The notes: a model not told the origin generated them from the sequence alone. 64,000 nt of DNA from Vulcanisaeta sp. JCM 14467 (GCF_001316245.1 NZ_BBDM01000014.1:1-64000); one strand, 5' to 3'. Numbered from the stretch's first letter, positions 48,836 to 59,858 are shown. A program made the numbers and translations.

Positions 48836-49178
48836 ACAGGTAAGGCACTAAAGTTAAAATATTAATTCATTTCCTTAGTATAATTGCTTAGAGATATGGA
48901 GTATTCCTAATTTATTTATCATATATTATTTTATTTTCTTCAAGGGTCATTTTACGCCGAAATCTATTACTAATAACTTATAAATATATTTCATGAAAGT
49001 TTACATTAATTTTACTAAAATTATTACGTACATATTCTTCTAAACGTGATTATTTTGCATAATCTTGGTTTTTTAATTATGAGATTTAATACTATATAAA
49101 TATTAATTGGTGAAATAATGTTAAAATATATATTATATAACATAAAATTTATAAATTAATAAAGTACATCGGAGTTGT
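48836..49178. other. Divergent A/T-rich promoter region hutH/permease
   Basis: The 343 bases between hutH and the second APC permease hold no ORF of note and are very rich in A and T. They must contain both promoters, and any regulator of histidine use would be expected to bind here. The hutU 20-base element is not present as an exact copy. Confidence 0.55.
49148..49174 (+). promoter_or_regulatory. TATA box and ribosome site of the APC permease
   Basis: TTTATAAATT at 49148-49157 lies about 25 bases before the ATG at 49179. A GGAG at 49171-49174 sits 4 bases before the ATG. It is one of the clearer starts in the window; most other genes have no such leader. Confidence 0.5.
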
Positions 49179-51023
49179 ATGGCTGAGGACTTTGGTATCA
49201 GGACTGATAAAGAGTTACGTAGGGCTTTGGATAGGCGTAGGTTGTTGTTTCTCTCGATTGGTGAGATAATCGGTGCTGGTTGGTTGTTTGCGCCTATGTA
49301 CGCCGCATCGTACGCCGGTGGCGCCGCGTTATTGGCTTGGATAATAGCTGGGATCATAATACTGCTCATAGCGTTTGCTAATGCTGAGATCGCCTCAGCA
49401 ATACCGAAGTCAGGCGCCCTCGTTAGGTACCCCCACTATGTATTTGGTGGTTTTGCGGGTTTCCTGCTTGGTTGGTCGTACTTCCTGGCAATAACTGCTG
49501 TACCACCCACGGAGGCATTAACGGCAACTAGGTACTTATCCTTCTTCTTCCCGCAATTATACAACACGCATACTGGTACTTTAACGGTACTTGGCTATGT
49601 CGTCGCTTACCTATTCCTTGCATTATTTGTTTACATAAATTATATTGGTGTTAAGGCTGTTGGGGATACTGTTTATGGTCTCGGTTGGTGGAAGTTACTA
49701 ATACCTTCATTAACTGCAATAATAATGATAGCCCTTGCCTTCAACCCGGCTAATTTTACTGCTGGTGGTGGTTTCATACCGACAAGCGGCACTGCGCCAT
49801 ACACGGGCTGGGCGGCGGTATTCTATGCAATGCCCACTGGCGGTGTTTTGTTTGCCTACCTCGGCTTTAGGCAGGCCATTGAGTATGGCGGTGAGGGTAG
49901 GGATCCTAGTAAGGACATCCCCTTCGCGGTCATAGGTGCAATACTAATAGCAATGACTATATACATATTACTTGAGCTTGCATTCATAGGCGCGATTCAC
50001 TGGGACGTAATCGGCATTAAGGAGGGCGCTTGGTCGGCATTGAGAACTTCCTCAATATCCAAGGCGCCAATGGCACAATTACTAGAGTCCCTTAAGTATG
50101 TTATACCTGCGGCCGCCGCATTCTTAGTGGCTTGGGTCATAGTATTCTTAACAGATGCCATTATATCACCTGCGGGTACAGGGTTTGTATCTACGGGAGG
50201 CGCCACCAGGGCGCTCTATGGTGTTGCAGCCGATGGTTATTTGCCGTCTTGGTTCCTTGAATTAAGCCGTACAAGAATTCCGAAGTGGTCGCTCATTACA
50301 ATAGCAATACTTGGTGCCCTATACCTACTACCATTCCCGACCTGGCAATCAATAGTTTCGTTCACAACGGTTGGTAGGGTGCTCACGTATATGGTCGTTG
50401 GCGGCATAGCCGTGCAGGCACTAAGGAGGACCGCACCTGATCTTCCTCGCCCATTCAAGCTATGGGCTGCATCGGTATTGGCACCAATAGCCACGCTTAT
50501 GGCATCTCTGGTAATTTATTGGTCAGGGTTTAGTACGGTGTCTAAGTTCTTCCTGGCAGCATTTGTAGGGTTGCCTATTTACTTCGGTTATTATGCATAT
50601 AAGAGACTGAATGTAAATCTCCCCGTATCATTAACCCTAGGTCTTGTCGATGCCATAGGCATAGCCGCAGCTTTTTCACTCTTTTATAGCCTGACCAAGG
50701 GATTAAAGGTTTATAATGACATGGGCCTATTGATATACGTCGTTGTCACGGCTGTGTTAATATACGTTAGTATGGCCATGCTTTATAGGCTGGGCAGTGA
50801 TTACTTAAGGAGGGAGTTCAAGGCTGGTGTTTGGCTACCAACGTACATGATTGTAATAACAATACTCTCTTATTATGGCTCCTTCGGTCTGCATAAGATA
50901 ATACCGTTCCCAGTGGATACGATAATCGCCGCAATAGTAACGTTAGTATTCCATTACTGGGCTGTATATAGTGCATTCAGGACGAAGGCCATAGATCAGA
51001 TAATGGAGGGAATGAAAAGGTAA
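49179..51023 (+). CDS. APC-superfamily amino acid permease, long form
   Basis: This intact protein has 614 residues and about fourteen predicted helices. FLSIGEIIGAGWLFAPMYAAS is APC helix 1 with the broken Gly segment; FAYLGFRQAIEYGGEGRDPSKDIPFAVIGAI is helix 6 and the conserved loop; RAPDLPRPF-like RRTAPDLPRPFKLW precedes the last helices. The C-terminal 150 residues add extra helices compared with the usual 450-residue form. Divergent arrangement with hutH and co-direction with threonine dehydratase suggest uptake of amino acids for catabolism. Substrate is not fixed by sequence. Confidence 0.87.
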   Translation: MAEDFGIRTDKELRRALDRRRLLFLSIGEIIGAGWLFAPMYAASYAGGAALLAWIIAGIIILLIAFANAEIASAIPKSGALVRYPHYVFGGFAGFLLGWSYFLAITAVPPTEALTATRYLSFFFPQLYNTHTGTLTVLGYVVAYLFLALFVYINYIGVKAVGDTVYGLGWWKLLIPSLTAIIMIALAFNPANFTAGGGFIPTSGTAPYTGWAAVFYAMPTGGVLFAYLGFRQAIEYGGEGRDPSKDIPFAVIGAILIAMTIYILLELAFIGAIHWDVIGIKEGAWSALRTSSISKAPMAQLLESLKYVIPAAAAFLVAWVIVFLTDAIISPAGTGFVSTGGATRALYGVAADGYLPSWFLELSRTRIPKWSLITIAILGALYLLPFPTWQSIVSFTTVGRVLTYMVVGGIAVQALRRTAPDLPRPFKLWAASVLAPIATLMASLVIYWSGFSTVSKFFLAAFVGLPIYFGYYAYKRLNVNLPVSLTLGLVDAIGIAAAFSLFYSLTKGLKVYNDMGLLIYVVVTAVLIYVSMAMLYRLGSDYLRREFKAGVWLPTYMIVITILSYYGSFGLHKIIPFPVDTIIAAIVTLVFHYWAVYSAFRTKAIDQIMEGMKR

Positions 51024-51083
51024 CGAAAACCAGGTTGATAGTGGAAATAAAAATTAAATTCTTTATTCAATTCATAGTTTATC

Positions 51084-52111
51084 GTGAGCGCCAACATGGG
51101 TACCAATTACTTTATTGATCTGATGCCCCTTATTCAGGAGGCTTGGGAATTCACTAGGAGGATGGAATCGTTAGGCTACGTTATTAGAACCCCCCTCTAT
51201 AAATCGGAGCACTTATCAGGTAATGGTTTAAATGTTTACCTGAAGCTGGAGAATCTACAGAGGAGTGGTAGCTTTAAGGTTAGGGGCGTGTTCTTCGCCG
51301 TCCATAAATACATGCGTGATGGTTACGAGCACTTCCTAACGGTATCCACCGGTAATCATGCCGTCGCATTGGCATACGTAGCCAGCATATTGAGGGTTAG
51401 GGCTACCGTAGTTGTTCCAGAATCAACGCCGAGGTCTAAGGTCGAGGACATGGAGAGGTACGGCGCTGAGGTTATTAAGTACGGTAGGTCATACGTTGAA
51501 GCTGAGAGGAAGGCTATCGAGATAGTCTCGGGCAATCCAAGGATTAAGTTCGTACATACATTTAATGACCATTACATAATTGCTGGGCATACAACCATTG
51601 GGCTTGAGATACTTGAGGACTTGCCTAACGTCGATGTTATTCTCATACCACTCGGTGGCGGCGCCTTACCGGCGGGCGTCTCCTATCTATTGAGGCATGT
51701 CAAGCCTGACACTAAGGTCTATGGGGTACAGCCTGAGAGTGCACCATTTTACGCATTGTCACTTAAGGAGGGTAAGCCCGTGATACTTAGTAATATTAAG
51801 ACGATTGCTGATGGGCTTGCTTCCAGGCCCGGCGAGATACCCTTTGAGTACATAAGGCGTTACCTAGACGGCGTGCTCCTGGTTAATGAGGGTGATATTG
51901 AGAGGTCCATATACCTACTGCTTAAGTATGAGCACGTTGTCGCTGAGGGGGCTGGCGCCATAGCAATAGGCCTATAATAAATGGCGACTTAATTAGGAAG
52001 CTTGACCAGGGTGGTTCTCATAACGTGGTTGCCGTGATAACAGGTAGCCATATCGATATAGATAGGTTAAGGAGTATACTCGAGAATGAGAGGATTTACG
52101 AAACACACTGA
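51084..52111 (+). CDS. Threonine dehydratase-like PLP enzyme, one frameshift
   Basis: The product has about 342 residues and is of fold type II. YLKLENLQRSGSFKVRG contains the PLP lysine; STGNHAVALAYVA binds the substrate carboxylate; LIPLGGGALPAGVSYLL is the phosphate loop; KYEHVVAEGAGAIAI lies near the pyridine. The frame breaks near 51973; the continuation INGDLIRKLDQGGSHNVVAVITGS completes the fold (GKN/VVAVITG motif) and ends at 52111. No ACT domain, so it is a catabolic-type enzyme giving 2-oxobutyrate and ammonia, or a serine racemase relative. It ends overlapping the convergent aminotransferase by 16 bases. Confidence 0.85.
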
Positions 52112-53274
52112 CTCAATGCCCTTATTCCCTCCTTTATCGCCTTCTCACTCTCCTTCGCAAACGTTAATCTCAGGTGGTTTTTGCCTCCCTCTCCGAAGGC
52201 TGAGCCTGGCACTGCAGCTACGTGGCATTGTCTTAGTAATTTCATGACGAAGTCTACATCACTCATACCGAGTTTTCTTAAGTATGGTTCCATATTTGGG
52301 AACATGAATAACCCAGCCTTTGGCTTTACCACCACGGTTTCTGGTAGGTGTTCCCTTATGGCTTTATACATGGTCTCCATCCTCGACTTGTAAATCGGCA
52401 GAGTCTCGCTTAGGTACTTCTCCTTGTACTTCCTCAGGTATAGTAATCCGACGTACTGGGCAGGTGTCGGTGGGTTTAGGTTTGTGTACTGCTTAACCCT
52501 GTTGAAGACCTTCATGAAGTCTTCATGTGCTATTACGTAGCCCAGTCTCCATCCTGGCAGTGCTGGTCCTTAGAGAATGTGTTTAGGGCTATCACATTCT
52601 CTAGGCTGTACCTAATGGCATATGTGTGTGTTCCCTCGTAGTACAGGTGCTATATGCTTCATCGTAGATGAGAAATGCATCGTAATCACGGGCTAGGTCA
52701 ACCAACAACTTAATCATTGAGTCGCTGAGGACCCTACCCGTTGGGTTGTCCGGGTTTACGGCTATTATCGCCTTAACCCTCCTGCTCATCACAGCCTTAA
52801 CATCCTCCTCACCAGGCTCCCAACCAAGCTCCTCCCTAGCCCTAACCCTGACCACCCTACCGCCCAGGTAATTAATGACTGGCTCATACATTAGGTATGT
52901 TGGTCGAAGAGTATGACCTCATCACCATCATCAATAATCGTCATGAACGCCGCCAATATAGCCTCGGCAGAACCTGCCGTGACAGAGACATTACTACTGC
53001 TTATCTTAACCCCTGAATACCTCGAGTAGTCCTCGGCTATGGCCTCCCTTAACTCCACAATACCACTACTTGGCGTATACATGCTATACTCAAAGGGTCT
53101 CTCAAGAAGCTCCTTCGTAAACTCAAGAAGCAATTCCCTACTAGGTGGAAGACCGGGCTGGCCAATATGGAAACTATAGACCTTAATACCCGACCTTTCA
53201 AGTTTAACAACCTCCTCATTAACACCCCTAATGGCGGACCCTGGGAATGCACCGCTCCTCTTCGAGATCCTCAC
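52096..53274 (-). CDS. Class I/II aminotransferase (aspartate aminotransferase-like), frame-broken
   Basis: The protein has about 393 residues. The N-terminal part (52891-53274) has VYSFHIGQPGLPPSRELL and VSVTAGSAEAILAAFMTIIDDGDEVILFD. The middle part has AIIAVNPDNPTGRVLSDSMI (NPDNPTG) and IYDEAY. After breaks near 52890, 52640 and 52560 the sequence continues YYEGTHTYAIRYS, LNTFSKD (PLP lysine) and LPGWRLGYVIAHEDF. The end, VAAVPGSAFGEGGKNHLRLTFA, holds the substrate arginine. Catalytic residues are all found across the pieces, so a functional gene is likely. It may supply the amino-group transfer step in amino acid catabolism. Confidence 0.83.
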
Positions 53275-53329
53275 GGCACGTAGGAAATAGCACGTGTTTA
53301 TAAAGGTTACTCCTGTTAAATATATATCA

Positions 53330-54417
53330 TTATATTTTACTCATAATATCTATATATTTCAAGCCACTTCCTGTTAGAATTATCACGACATCTTCATCAT
53401 CACCTAGATAATTATTCTCCCGCAACTTAACATAACCTGAAAGGGCTATTGCGCTACTTGGCTCAACGATAAATCCCCTCCTTAACAGGAACTTCCACGA
53501 CTGAAGAAGTTCATCATCGGTAATCACCAATACATCGCCATTACTCCACCTAATTGCCTTAACCATCTGCTCAATCCTTGGCGGATTAGATACCCTTAAT
53601 GCATCGGCGAGTCTTGCGGGTTCCCTTACATAATCGCCATGTATCTTCTCATAGAGACTTGCAAACCCCTGGGCCTGCGCAGCGTATAGTCGCGGCACTT
53701 TATTAATAAGGCCGAGACTTAGTAACTCGTTAAAGCCAATCCATAGGCCAAGGAGTAAGGTGCCTGCTGACGTTGGTAAGATTACGGCGTCAGGGGCATG
53801 CCCCAGTTGATCAAGTAATTCGTATGCCAAGGTCTTCGTGCCCTGCAGAAACCAGGGATTCCACGCATGCCCAATATATGCTTCGCCGGGTCTCACAGAC
53901 TCTATGGCTAACCTACCCGCCTCAGCCCTGGATGAGGCCTCGATTAATTCAGCCCCTAGTGATCTTATGAGACTCTTCTTCCCCTCAGGCGCGTCCTTGG
54001 GTACATATATTCTAGCCCTAATGCCAGCCGCAGCCGCGTAAGCTGCTATGGATATACCGGCATTACCGCTTGAGTCTTCGACTACGGTATTGGCGCCAAA
54101 CTCCAGGGCTTTAGATACGGCGACGGCAGAGCCCTATCCTTAAATGAGCCAGTTGGATTGAGGTACTCAAGCTTTAGGTAGGTATTTTTGCCGAGAAAGC
54201 TGGCATTAATCAATGGCGTATAGCCCTCACCAAGGGTAACCACAGGCCTTGCCGGTATTACGCTGGAGAATCTCCATAAATCCCTACGTTCACTAAGTGT
54301 AAGTTTCAAGCTATCAATAATCAGGTCAAGTGGACCACCACATTTAGGGCAGCGCCAAAGCCATGATGATGCCTCAGTTGTATAGCCACACCTTGAACAC
54401 CTGTACCATACCTTCAT
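53330..54417 (-). CDS. thrC: Threonine synthase, one frameshift
   Basis: This PLP enzyme of about 363 residues converts O-phosphohomoserine to threonine. It begins with a zinc-ribbon MKVWYRCSRCGYTTEASSWLWRCPKCGGPLD, then VVTLGEGYTPLINA and YLKLEYLNPTGSFKDR with the PLP lysine. The frame breaks near 54131 and continues SAVAVSKALEFGANTVVEDSSGNAGISIAAYAAAAG. Then come VILPTSAGTLLLGLWIGF and FIVEPSSAIALSGYV. The zinc-ribbon and Gly-Glu-Gly motif identify threonine synthase rather than cysteine synthase. An A/T-rich stretch before the next gene (53275-53329) holds that gene's promoter. Confidence 0.87.
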
Positions 54418-54482
54418 ACATTAATTCATTAATTCTTAGGATTAAATTAACTTTTCGTAAATTACGAATTCAACGTTATGCC

Positions 54483-56247
54483 TTAATCATGGACGTAAAT
54501 AAACCGATCATGCCCAACCCTCTTTACGAAGCCATACCTCATAAACTGCACAACCTCACCATTAGCCACTTGCTCCACGGCTGGTTCCGCAAGCCCCGCA
54601 TCCTCAATAAGCTTCAAATCTTCAGGCCGTAAAACCCTTATTGGCAATCCATTGGGTGGTACCCATTGAATTATTGGTGCATTGACCCTCCTCGCACTCT
54701 CGAGATCCCTACTATGCACCCGCGCAATTAATTGACCCTCGCCCTTACTAGCTACCTCGATGTTTATGAGCTCCATCAACCTAATTACCGAGCCGACGCC
54801 AGCCTTGTCATAGTCTGATCTGCCTATGAAGACCATTACCTTATCATCGACTGGTTTCAGGGTTATTGTCCTAAACCCACGCTCCGGGTATGATGGGTGC
54901 ATTGGTAACTTGGCCGTTAATTCCTCGGTGATCCCCTCAATGATTACCTTCACCGGGTCTATCACTGCCATGTACCTATTCGCCCTTGGTTCAATAATCT
55001 TCCTATTCTCTGCGAATAGGTTTGCCGAGGATATTGTGGCATCTGTCGGCTTGACACCAACCTGGAGTATCACGTTCCAAATGGCCTCGGGCTGAATACC
55101 CCTATTCCTGAGCCCCGCCAGTGTTGGTAGCCTTATATCGTCCCACTTAATGCCCAGAGACTTGAGCTTGGTCTTGCTTAGTGTCATGCCCACGATCTTT
55201 AACCTACCGAAGTGTATGGCCTCGGGTTGTTCCCAACCCATGTGCTTAAAGATAAATGACTGTTTAACCGTGTTCACGGAGTGTTCCTGGGCCCTAAGTA
55301 TGTGGGTTATGCCCATTAAATGGTCGTCGACAGACACGGAGAAGTTATACGTTGGCCAAACAATGTATTTAGAGCCAACCCTCGGGTGTGGGTACTTAGT
55401 CGTGTCTATGATCCTCATGGCAACCCAGTCCCTAACACTCGGGTCCGGGTGCTGCAAATCAGTCTTTATCACCATGATGGCCTCACCCTCCCCATAGCGT
55501 CCCTCAAGCATCCTATCAAAGAGCTCAAGGTTAATGCTTGGGTCAGCATCCCTATTCCTGCACGGCTTACCTGTTGCCTTAGACCTCTTCCAATCATCTG
55601 GTGTGCATTCCGTGTCCTTTGCGGCAACGTATGCGCCACCCCTCTCAATAATTTTCTTGGCAATGTCGTAGTAAATCCCCATTCTATCCGACTGTACGTA
55701 CTCCTCATCCACTTGATACCGAGCCATCTCAGGTCCTCCTTAATCGCATCGTAAGCCTCAGGAAGCGGTCTCTTCGTCCTTGGGTCAGTATCCTCAAACC
55801 TAAGTATGAACTTCGCCTTCCTACCCAAGCCCTCATACTTCAGCTTATAGGCGTAGTTTATTATGGCTGGCCTGGCACTGCCAGGTGGAGTACGAAGTCT
55901 GGGTTTGGTGCGAATCTTAGTGTTATCACCTCGTACTTACTATCATTGGGTAGTGGTGGTAGGTCCTCAATCCCCTTCCTATACGACTCAACTCTCCTCT
56001 CGCCAAGGGCCTCGGGCCACCTACTCATTAGTAAATTCCTCTGCTCATCAAGACTCAGGGAGTTCACGTAATCAACCACCTCCTTAACAATCTGGGCAAC
56101 CTCCTTAGCCATTGACCTAAGTGACGGGTCCTCAGCGAATACCTTAGAAATGACGGCATTCATACTTGCCTTTCCATTAAACTTCACGGCATTAACCAAC
56201 GCATGCTTCAGGGCAATGTCCCTAATCCTATCCCTATCCATGGGCAT
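54483..56247 (-). CDS. gltX: Glutamyl-tRNA synthetase, archaeal type, two frame breaks
   Basis: This class I synthetase of about 588 residues charges tRNA(Glu), and tRNA(Gln) where GatDE is used, in line with gatD here. The N-terminal 110 residues are the archaeal helical extension. [28 protein letters not shown] is the HIGH-like region (break near 55883), [22 protein letters not shown] the substrate part, and after a break near 55735 comes [36 protein letters not shown] is the KMSKS variant, followed by archaeal-type beta-barrel anticodon domains. The ATG at 56247 is a better start than TTG 56256. Confidence 0.9.
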
Positions 56248-56297
56248 GTTAATCAATTAAGCAATATTTTTTTAAGCATACGCTAGGCAACCATACT

Positions 56298-57551
56298 ATG
56301 AGCAGGGTATCCCTACTCATAGGTCCAATCAAACAGTTAGTCACTGCTAAATCCATGCCCTGGAGGTATGGGGATCCCGTGCTAATACTTGAGGACGCCG
56401 GTATTGCGGTTGATGGTGATAAAATAGTCGATGTTGGGTCGTGGGACTCTATAGGTAAGAAGTACGAGGCTAAGTGCCGAGTACCTGCTGAAGGGTCCCT
56501 AGTGACGGCGGGTCTCGTGGATCCTCACACGCACTTACTCTTTGCTGGTTCCAGGGAGGATGAGCTTGAGCTGAAGCTTGAGGGTGTTTCGTATGAGGAA
56601 ATACTCAGGAGGGGCGGCGGTATTTACAGGACCGTTAGCGCCACTGTCGGTGCATCGGATGACGAGCTCAGGAAGATACTACTCAATAGGTTATTTGAGG
56701 TCGCCAAGTACGGCACAACCACGATAGAGGTTAAGAGCGGCTATGGAATTGACCCAGCCCAGGAAATTCGGCTACTTAGGATAATCAATGATTCAATGAG
56801 TAAAGCACCCATCGATGTTGTGCCCACATACCTAGTCCATGTACCGCCCAGGGACATGGGTAGGAGGGAGTATGTAAGTGCCGTTGTTAAGTCCCTTAAC
56901 GAGGCGAGAGGTTTGGCTAGGTTTGTCGATGTGTTTTGTGATGAGGGTGCATTCACGGTTGAGGAAACCCGGGAAATACTTAGGGAGGCTTCCAGGTTGG
57001 GCTTTGGGCTTAGGATTCATGCTGATGAGATCGCCTACATAGGGTGTAGCGACTTAGCTGGAGAGTTCAGTATGGCATCGCTTGACCACCTACTTAACCT
57101 GCCGGAGAAGAACGTAAAGGTAATCGCTGAGAGGGGTTCGGTGGCAACGTTACTACCCATAACCGTATTATCACTAATGAGTGGCAAGAAACCACCAATT
57201 AGGGCATTGAAGGAAGCCAGGGTACCCATTGCACTTGGTTCGGACTTCAGTCCAAACTCCTGGTCCCTGAGCATGCAGTACGCCATGGAGTTGGCCACGT
57301 ACTTATTCGGCATGACGCCCATGGAGGTCCTAATGGCATCCACAGTAAATGCGGCCTATAGCCTAGGTCTTAGGGACAGGGGTATTCTACAGCCTGGTTA
57401 CCTGGCCGACATAGTGATTTGGGACGTGCCAAACTATAGGTGGTTGAGTTATGAGTTGGGTAGGAATAAGATACTCGCCGTTATTAAGGGCGGTTCTGTG
57501 CTTGAGTCGACGCCTGCGGGCGTTATGATTAATAAGGAATGTACTCCTTGA
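56298..57551 (+). CDS. hutI: Imidazolonepropionase
   Basis: This intact 417-residue amidohydrolase opens imidazolone propionate to N-formimino-L-glutamate, the third step of histidine degradation. LVTAGLVDPHTHLLFAGSREDE carries the metal HTH pair and substrate Arg; TTTIEVKSGYGIDPAQEIRLL is the HutI signature; LRIHADEIAYIG has the next His; LDHLLNL and IALGSDFSPNSWSLSMQYAM has the last metal Asp. N-terminal RVSLLIGPIKQLVT is the small beta domain. It is divergent from gltX (about 50 bases), with TATA-like TTTTTTTAAGC at 56267-56277. With hutH, hutU and the ureohydrolase it completes the pathway. Confidence 0.93.
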   Translation: MSRVSLLIGPIKQLVTAKSMPWRYGDPVLILEDAGIAVDGDKIVDVGSWDSIGKKYEAKCRVPAEGSLVTAGLVDPHTHLLFAGSREDELELKLEGVSYEEILRRGGGIYRTVSATVGASDDELRKILLNRLFEVAKYGTTTIEVKSGYGIDPAQEIRLLRIINDSMSKAPIDVVPTYLVHVPPRDMGRREYVSAVVKSLNEARGLARFVDVFCDEGAFTVEETREILREASRLGFGLRIHADEIAYIGCSDLAGEFSMASLDHLLNLPEKNVKVIAERGSVATLLPITVLSLMSGKKPPIRALKEARVPIALGSDFSPNSWSLSMQYAMELATYLFGMTPMEVLMASTVNAAYSLGLRDRGILQPGYLADIVIWDVPNYRWLSYELGRNKILAVIKGGSVLESTPAGVMINKECTP

Positions 57552-57592
57552 AAACTTTATTTACTAATTCCTCAAGCCATTAATGACCATTG

Positions 57593-58027
57593 ATGGGCGT
57601 AAACCTGGACCCTGATGAGGAGTACGTGGTAATGCCGTTGAGCATCCTCGAGAGGATCCTTAGGTATGCAATGGTTGTTTGCCAGGAACATTGCCCAGCC
57701 GGTAGGGATCCAGCCACATGCCCATACATAGTCAACCTAACTAGGCAGGTTGGGTTAAGTCCGCCACCCTGCATTAACGACTATGGTGAGTATAGACCAG
57801 AGACGTTTAGGGTATTGATTAAGGACCTGGAGCGTAAGTATGGCATGGGGATTGAGGATTTCGTGAATATGGTCAGGAGGAGGAAGCCCAGAAGCCTTGA
57901 GGAGCAGACAGACTTCATGGAAGCAACGTTCTACCTTGGCGTGCTCAGGGAATTGAGCAACATGAGGAGCATCTATATTACGAGGGGCTCAAACATAAGC
58001 ATTAGGGAGGCTGTCGTGGTTAAGTAG
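57593..58027 (+). CDS. Unknown Cys-containing small protein
   Basis: The protein has 144 residues from ATG 57593. Four cysteines (VVCQEHCPAGRDPATCPY and PPPCINDY, residues about 30-62) could hold a zinc or Fe-S cluster; the rest is helical (RVLIKDLERKYGMGIEDFVNMVRRRK, TDFMEATFYLGVLRELSNM). I do not recognise a family. It lies 41 bases after hutI on the same strand and may be co-transcribed, but nothing links it to histidine. Its stop overlaps the convergent glycosyl-phosphate transferase gene by 8 bases. Confidence 0.65.
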   Translation: MGVNLDPDEEYVVMPLSILERILRYAMVVCQEHCPAGRDPATCPYIVNLTRQVGLSPPPCINDYGEYRPETFRVLIKDLERKYGMGIEDFVNMVRRRKPRSLEEQTDFMEATFYLGVLRELSNMRSIYITRGSNISIREAVVVK

Positions 58028-58982
58028 TGATTACTAGCAATGAGAGTGAGGCTAGACTCGTTATTAGGAATAGCAGTAATACATCACGAACAATCTCCTT
58101 CTCCGTCTTCGGCCTTCTCATTACCATCAGCTTGACTAAGGTAATTGGTGATCCAGGTACTTTATTTGCGTGGATAACACCGTCATTGACGATTACCGGC
58201 CTCTTCAGGGTTTCCCTGGGCTTGAAGCCCCTCGCCGTTATTACTATTAGGAAGCCATTGACTATGTACGGGAGTGCGGATATAACGCCCTGAGTCCCAG
58301 CGTTATAAAGCACCATGAATGCACCCATCATCGCGCCAAGCGCGTAGCTACCAACGTTACCATTGAAGACCTTGGCAGGGTACCAATTGAAGATGGCTAG
58401 TGGTAGTACGGTGAGTATGAGTATTAACATTGCTGGTAGGGCATAGCTGAAACCTGCCATGTATGAGATGAATCCACTAACCGCTATTATCATTATTGTT
58501 GATGTTGGGACTATACCATTCATCACATCAAGCATGTTGACTGCGTTGGCCATTACGGTGACCGCAAGCATTGAGAGAAATGCAACAACGAAGAAGTTAT
58601 GGACGTGACCAATCAGGAGTATGTATATGTAGCCGTGAACAACCACGGGTATTATCAACGACGGCACCAATGGTAGGAAGACCCTAACACTAACGGGTAA
58701 GCCCCTGAGATCATCGACAAGCCCTATCAAGCCCACTGTTAAGGTCACAAGGCCAAGTGCGAGTAGTCTTGCGTCGTTGATTAAGTACGCCATTAACGTG
58801 ACGATACCCATGGCAATTAGTATGGAGGCACCGCCAATCTTAGGCACCAAGACCCTGTACGGCTTATGGGCATCCGGCGCCAGCAATTTTGGGTTTCTCA
58901 ACCTGGATATTGCGTATACCGTAATGAGTGAAGCTACGAAGGATACTACAGCAATTAACACGTAATTCAGATAGGCATTCAT
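58020..58982 (-). CDS. GlcNAc-1-phosphate transferase-like (glycosyltransferase 4 / AglH type)
   Basis: This intact 320-residue membrane enzyme has about ten helices and probably moves a sugar-1-phosphate from UDP-sugar to dolichyl phosphate, the first step of N-glycan or other lipid-linked glycan synthesis. Conserved cytosolic loops are DAHKPYRVLVPKIGG, LIGLVDDLRGLP (Asp-Asp), ANAVNMLDVMNG and FNWYPAKVFNGNVGSYALGA, the usual catalytic parts of the MraY/WecA/Alg7 family. Overlap of 4 bases with the epimerase gene upstream shows an operon with the sugar-modifying genes next to it. Confidence 0.87.
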   Translation of the reverse strand: MNAYLNYVLIAVVSFVASLITVYAISRLRNPKLLAPDAHKPYRVLVPKIGGASILIAMGIVTLMAYLINDARLLALGLVTLTVGLIGLVDDLRGLPVSVRVFLPLVPSLIIPVVVHGYIYILLIGHVHNFFVVAFLSMLAVTVMANAVNMLDVMNGIVPTSTIMIIAVSGFISYMAGFSYALPAMLILILTVLPLAIFNWYPAKVFNGNVGSYALGAMMGAFMVLYNAGTQGVISALPYIVNGFLIVITARGFKPRETLKRPVIVNDGVIHANKVPGSPITLVKLMVMRRPKTEKEIVRDVLLLFLITSLASLSLLVITT

Positions 58983-59858
58983 AGATTTCGCCTAAACCAA
59001 TCAATCGTAGCCCTCAACCCACTCACCAGGTCGTACTTAGGTTTGAAGCCGAGGATCCTCATGGCTTTGCTAACATCTGGATAACTCCTAAATGGCTCGG
59101 CAGTCTTCGGTTGCACATTGATTTTTGAGTTCGAGCCAACCAACTTAACAATTATCTTGGCTAGGTCCAGTATTGATGTCTCAACACCAAGCCCAATATT
59201 GAAGGCCTGCCCAACAGCCTCATCCTTCCTGAGCGCCAGCTCTGTGGCGTCGCAGAGGTCCTCCACGTAGAGGAAGTCCGTGGTATCAACACCACCATTA
59301 TTCACCACCAGGTCCTCGCCCCTCAGCGCCCTGGCTATGAATATACCAACAACACCATTATCATATGGTCCGTAGGGCTTCCACAGCCTGAATATCGTCA
59401 CGGGGACCCCATGAACGACATGGTAAGACATCGATACCGCCTCAGCCGCAACCTTACTCCAGCCATAACCCTCAAAGGGCCTTAACGGGTCATCCTCAGT
59501 GACTGGCAACTTAGCGGGCTTTCCATAGACATTCGATGTTGAGTAAAGCAAGAACCTAGCATTCAACACCCTCGCGAGCTCTAGCATGTTTATTGTGCCA
59601 ACAACATTGACATCAAGGCCCTTAAGCGCTCCCGCATTTGTAAATGACCTTGGGTTTGGATATGCGGCCAGGTGAATAATTGCGTCAAAGCCCTCCTTAG
59701 AGAGATTAATTACATCATCCTCCTCGTTATATCGATCACGTAATCCGTAGACTCCGCCTTAACTATGTCCAAGCCCCTGACCTCGTGACCCCTAGTCTCA
59801 TGCAATTAACTATGTTCCTGCCCAGGAATCCCGAGGAACCAGTCACTAAAATCTTCAT
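58979..59858 (-). CDS. NAD-dependent sugar epimerase/dehydratase, frame-broken
   Basis: This extended SDR of about 294 residues resembles UDP-glucose 4-epimerase/dTDP-glucose dehydratase enzymes. The N-terminus MKILVTGSSGFLGRNIV holds the Rossmann loop; several breaks between 59700 and 59820 are bridged by HEVRGLDIVKAESTDYVIDI then EDDVINLSKEGFDAIIHLAAYPNPRSF. The intact part has LLYSTSNVYGKP (Ser-Thr), EGYGWSKVAAEA (Tyr-x3-Lys), VTIFRLWKPYGP and RILGFKPKYDLVSGLRATIDWF. It probably makes the sugar nucleotide used by the adjacent transferase. The product sugar cannot be told. Confidence 0.8.

Noticed and set aside
48836..49178. Copy of the hutU 20-base element at hutH
   Set aside because: Only scattered A/T-rich similarity was found, not the conserved 20 bases.
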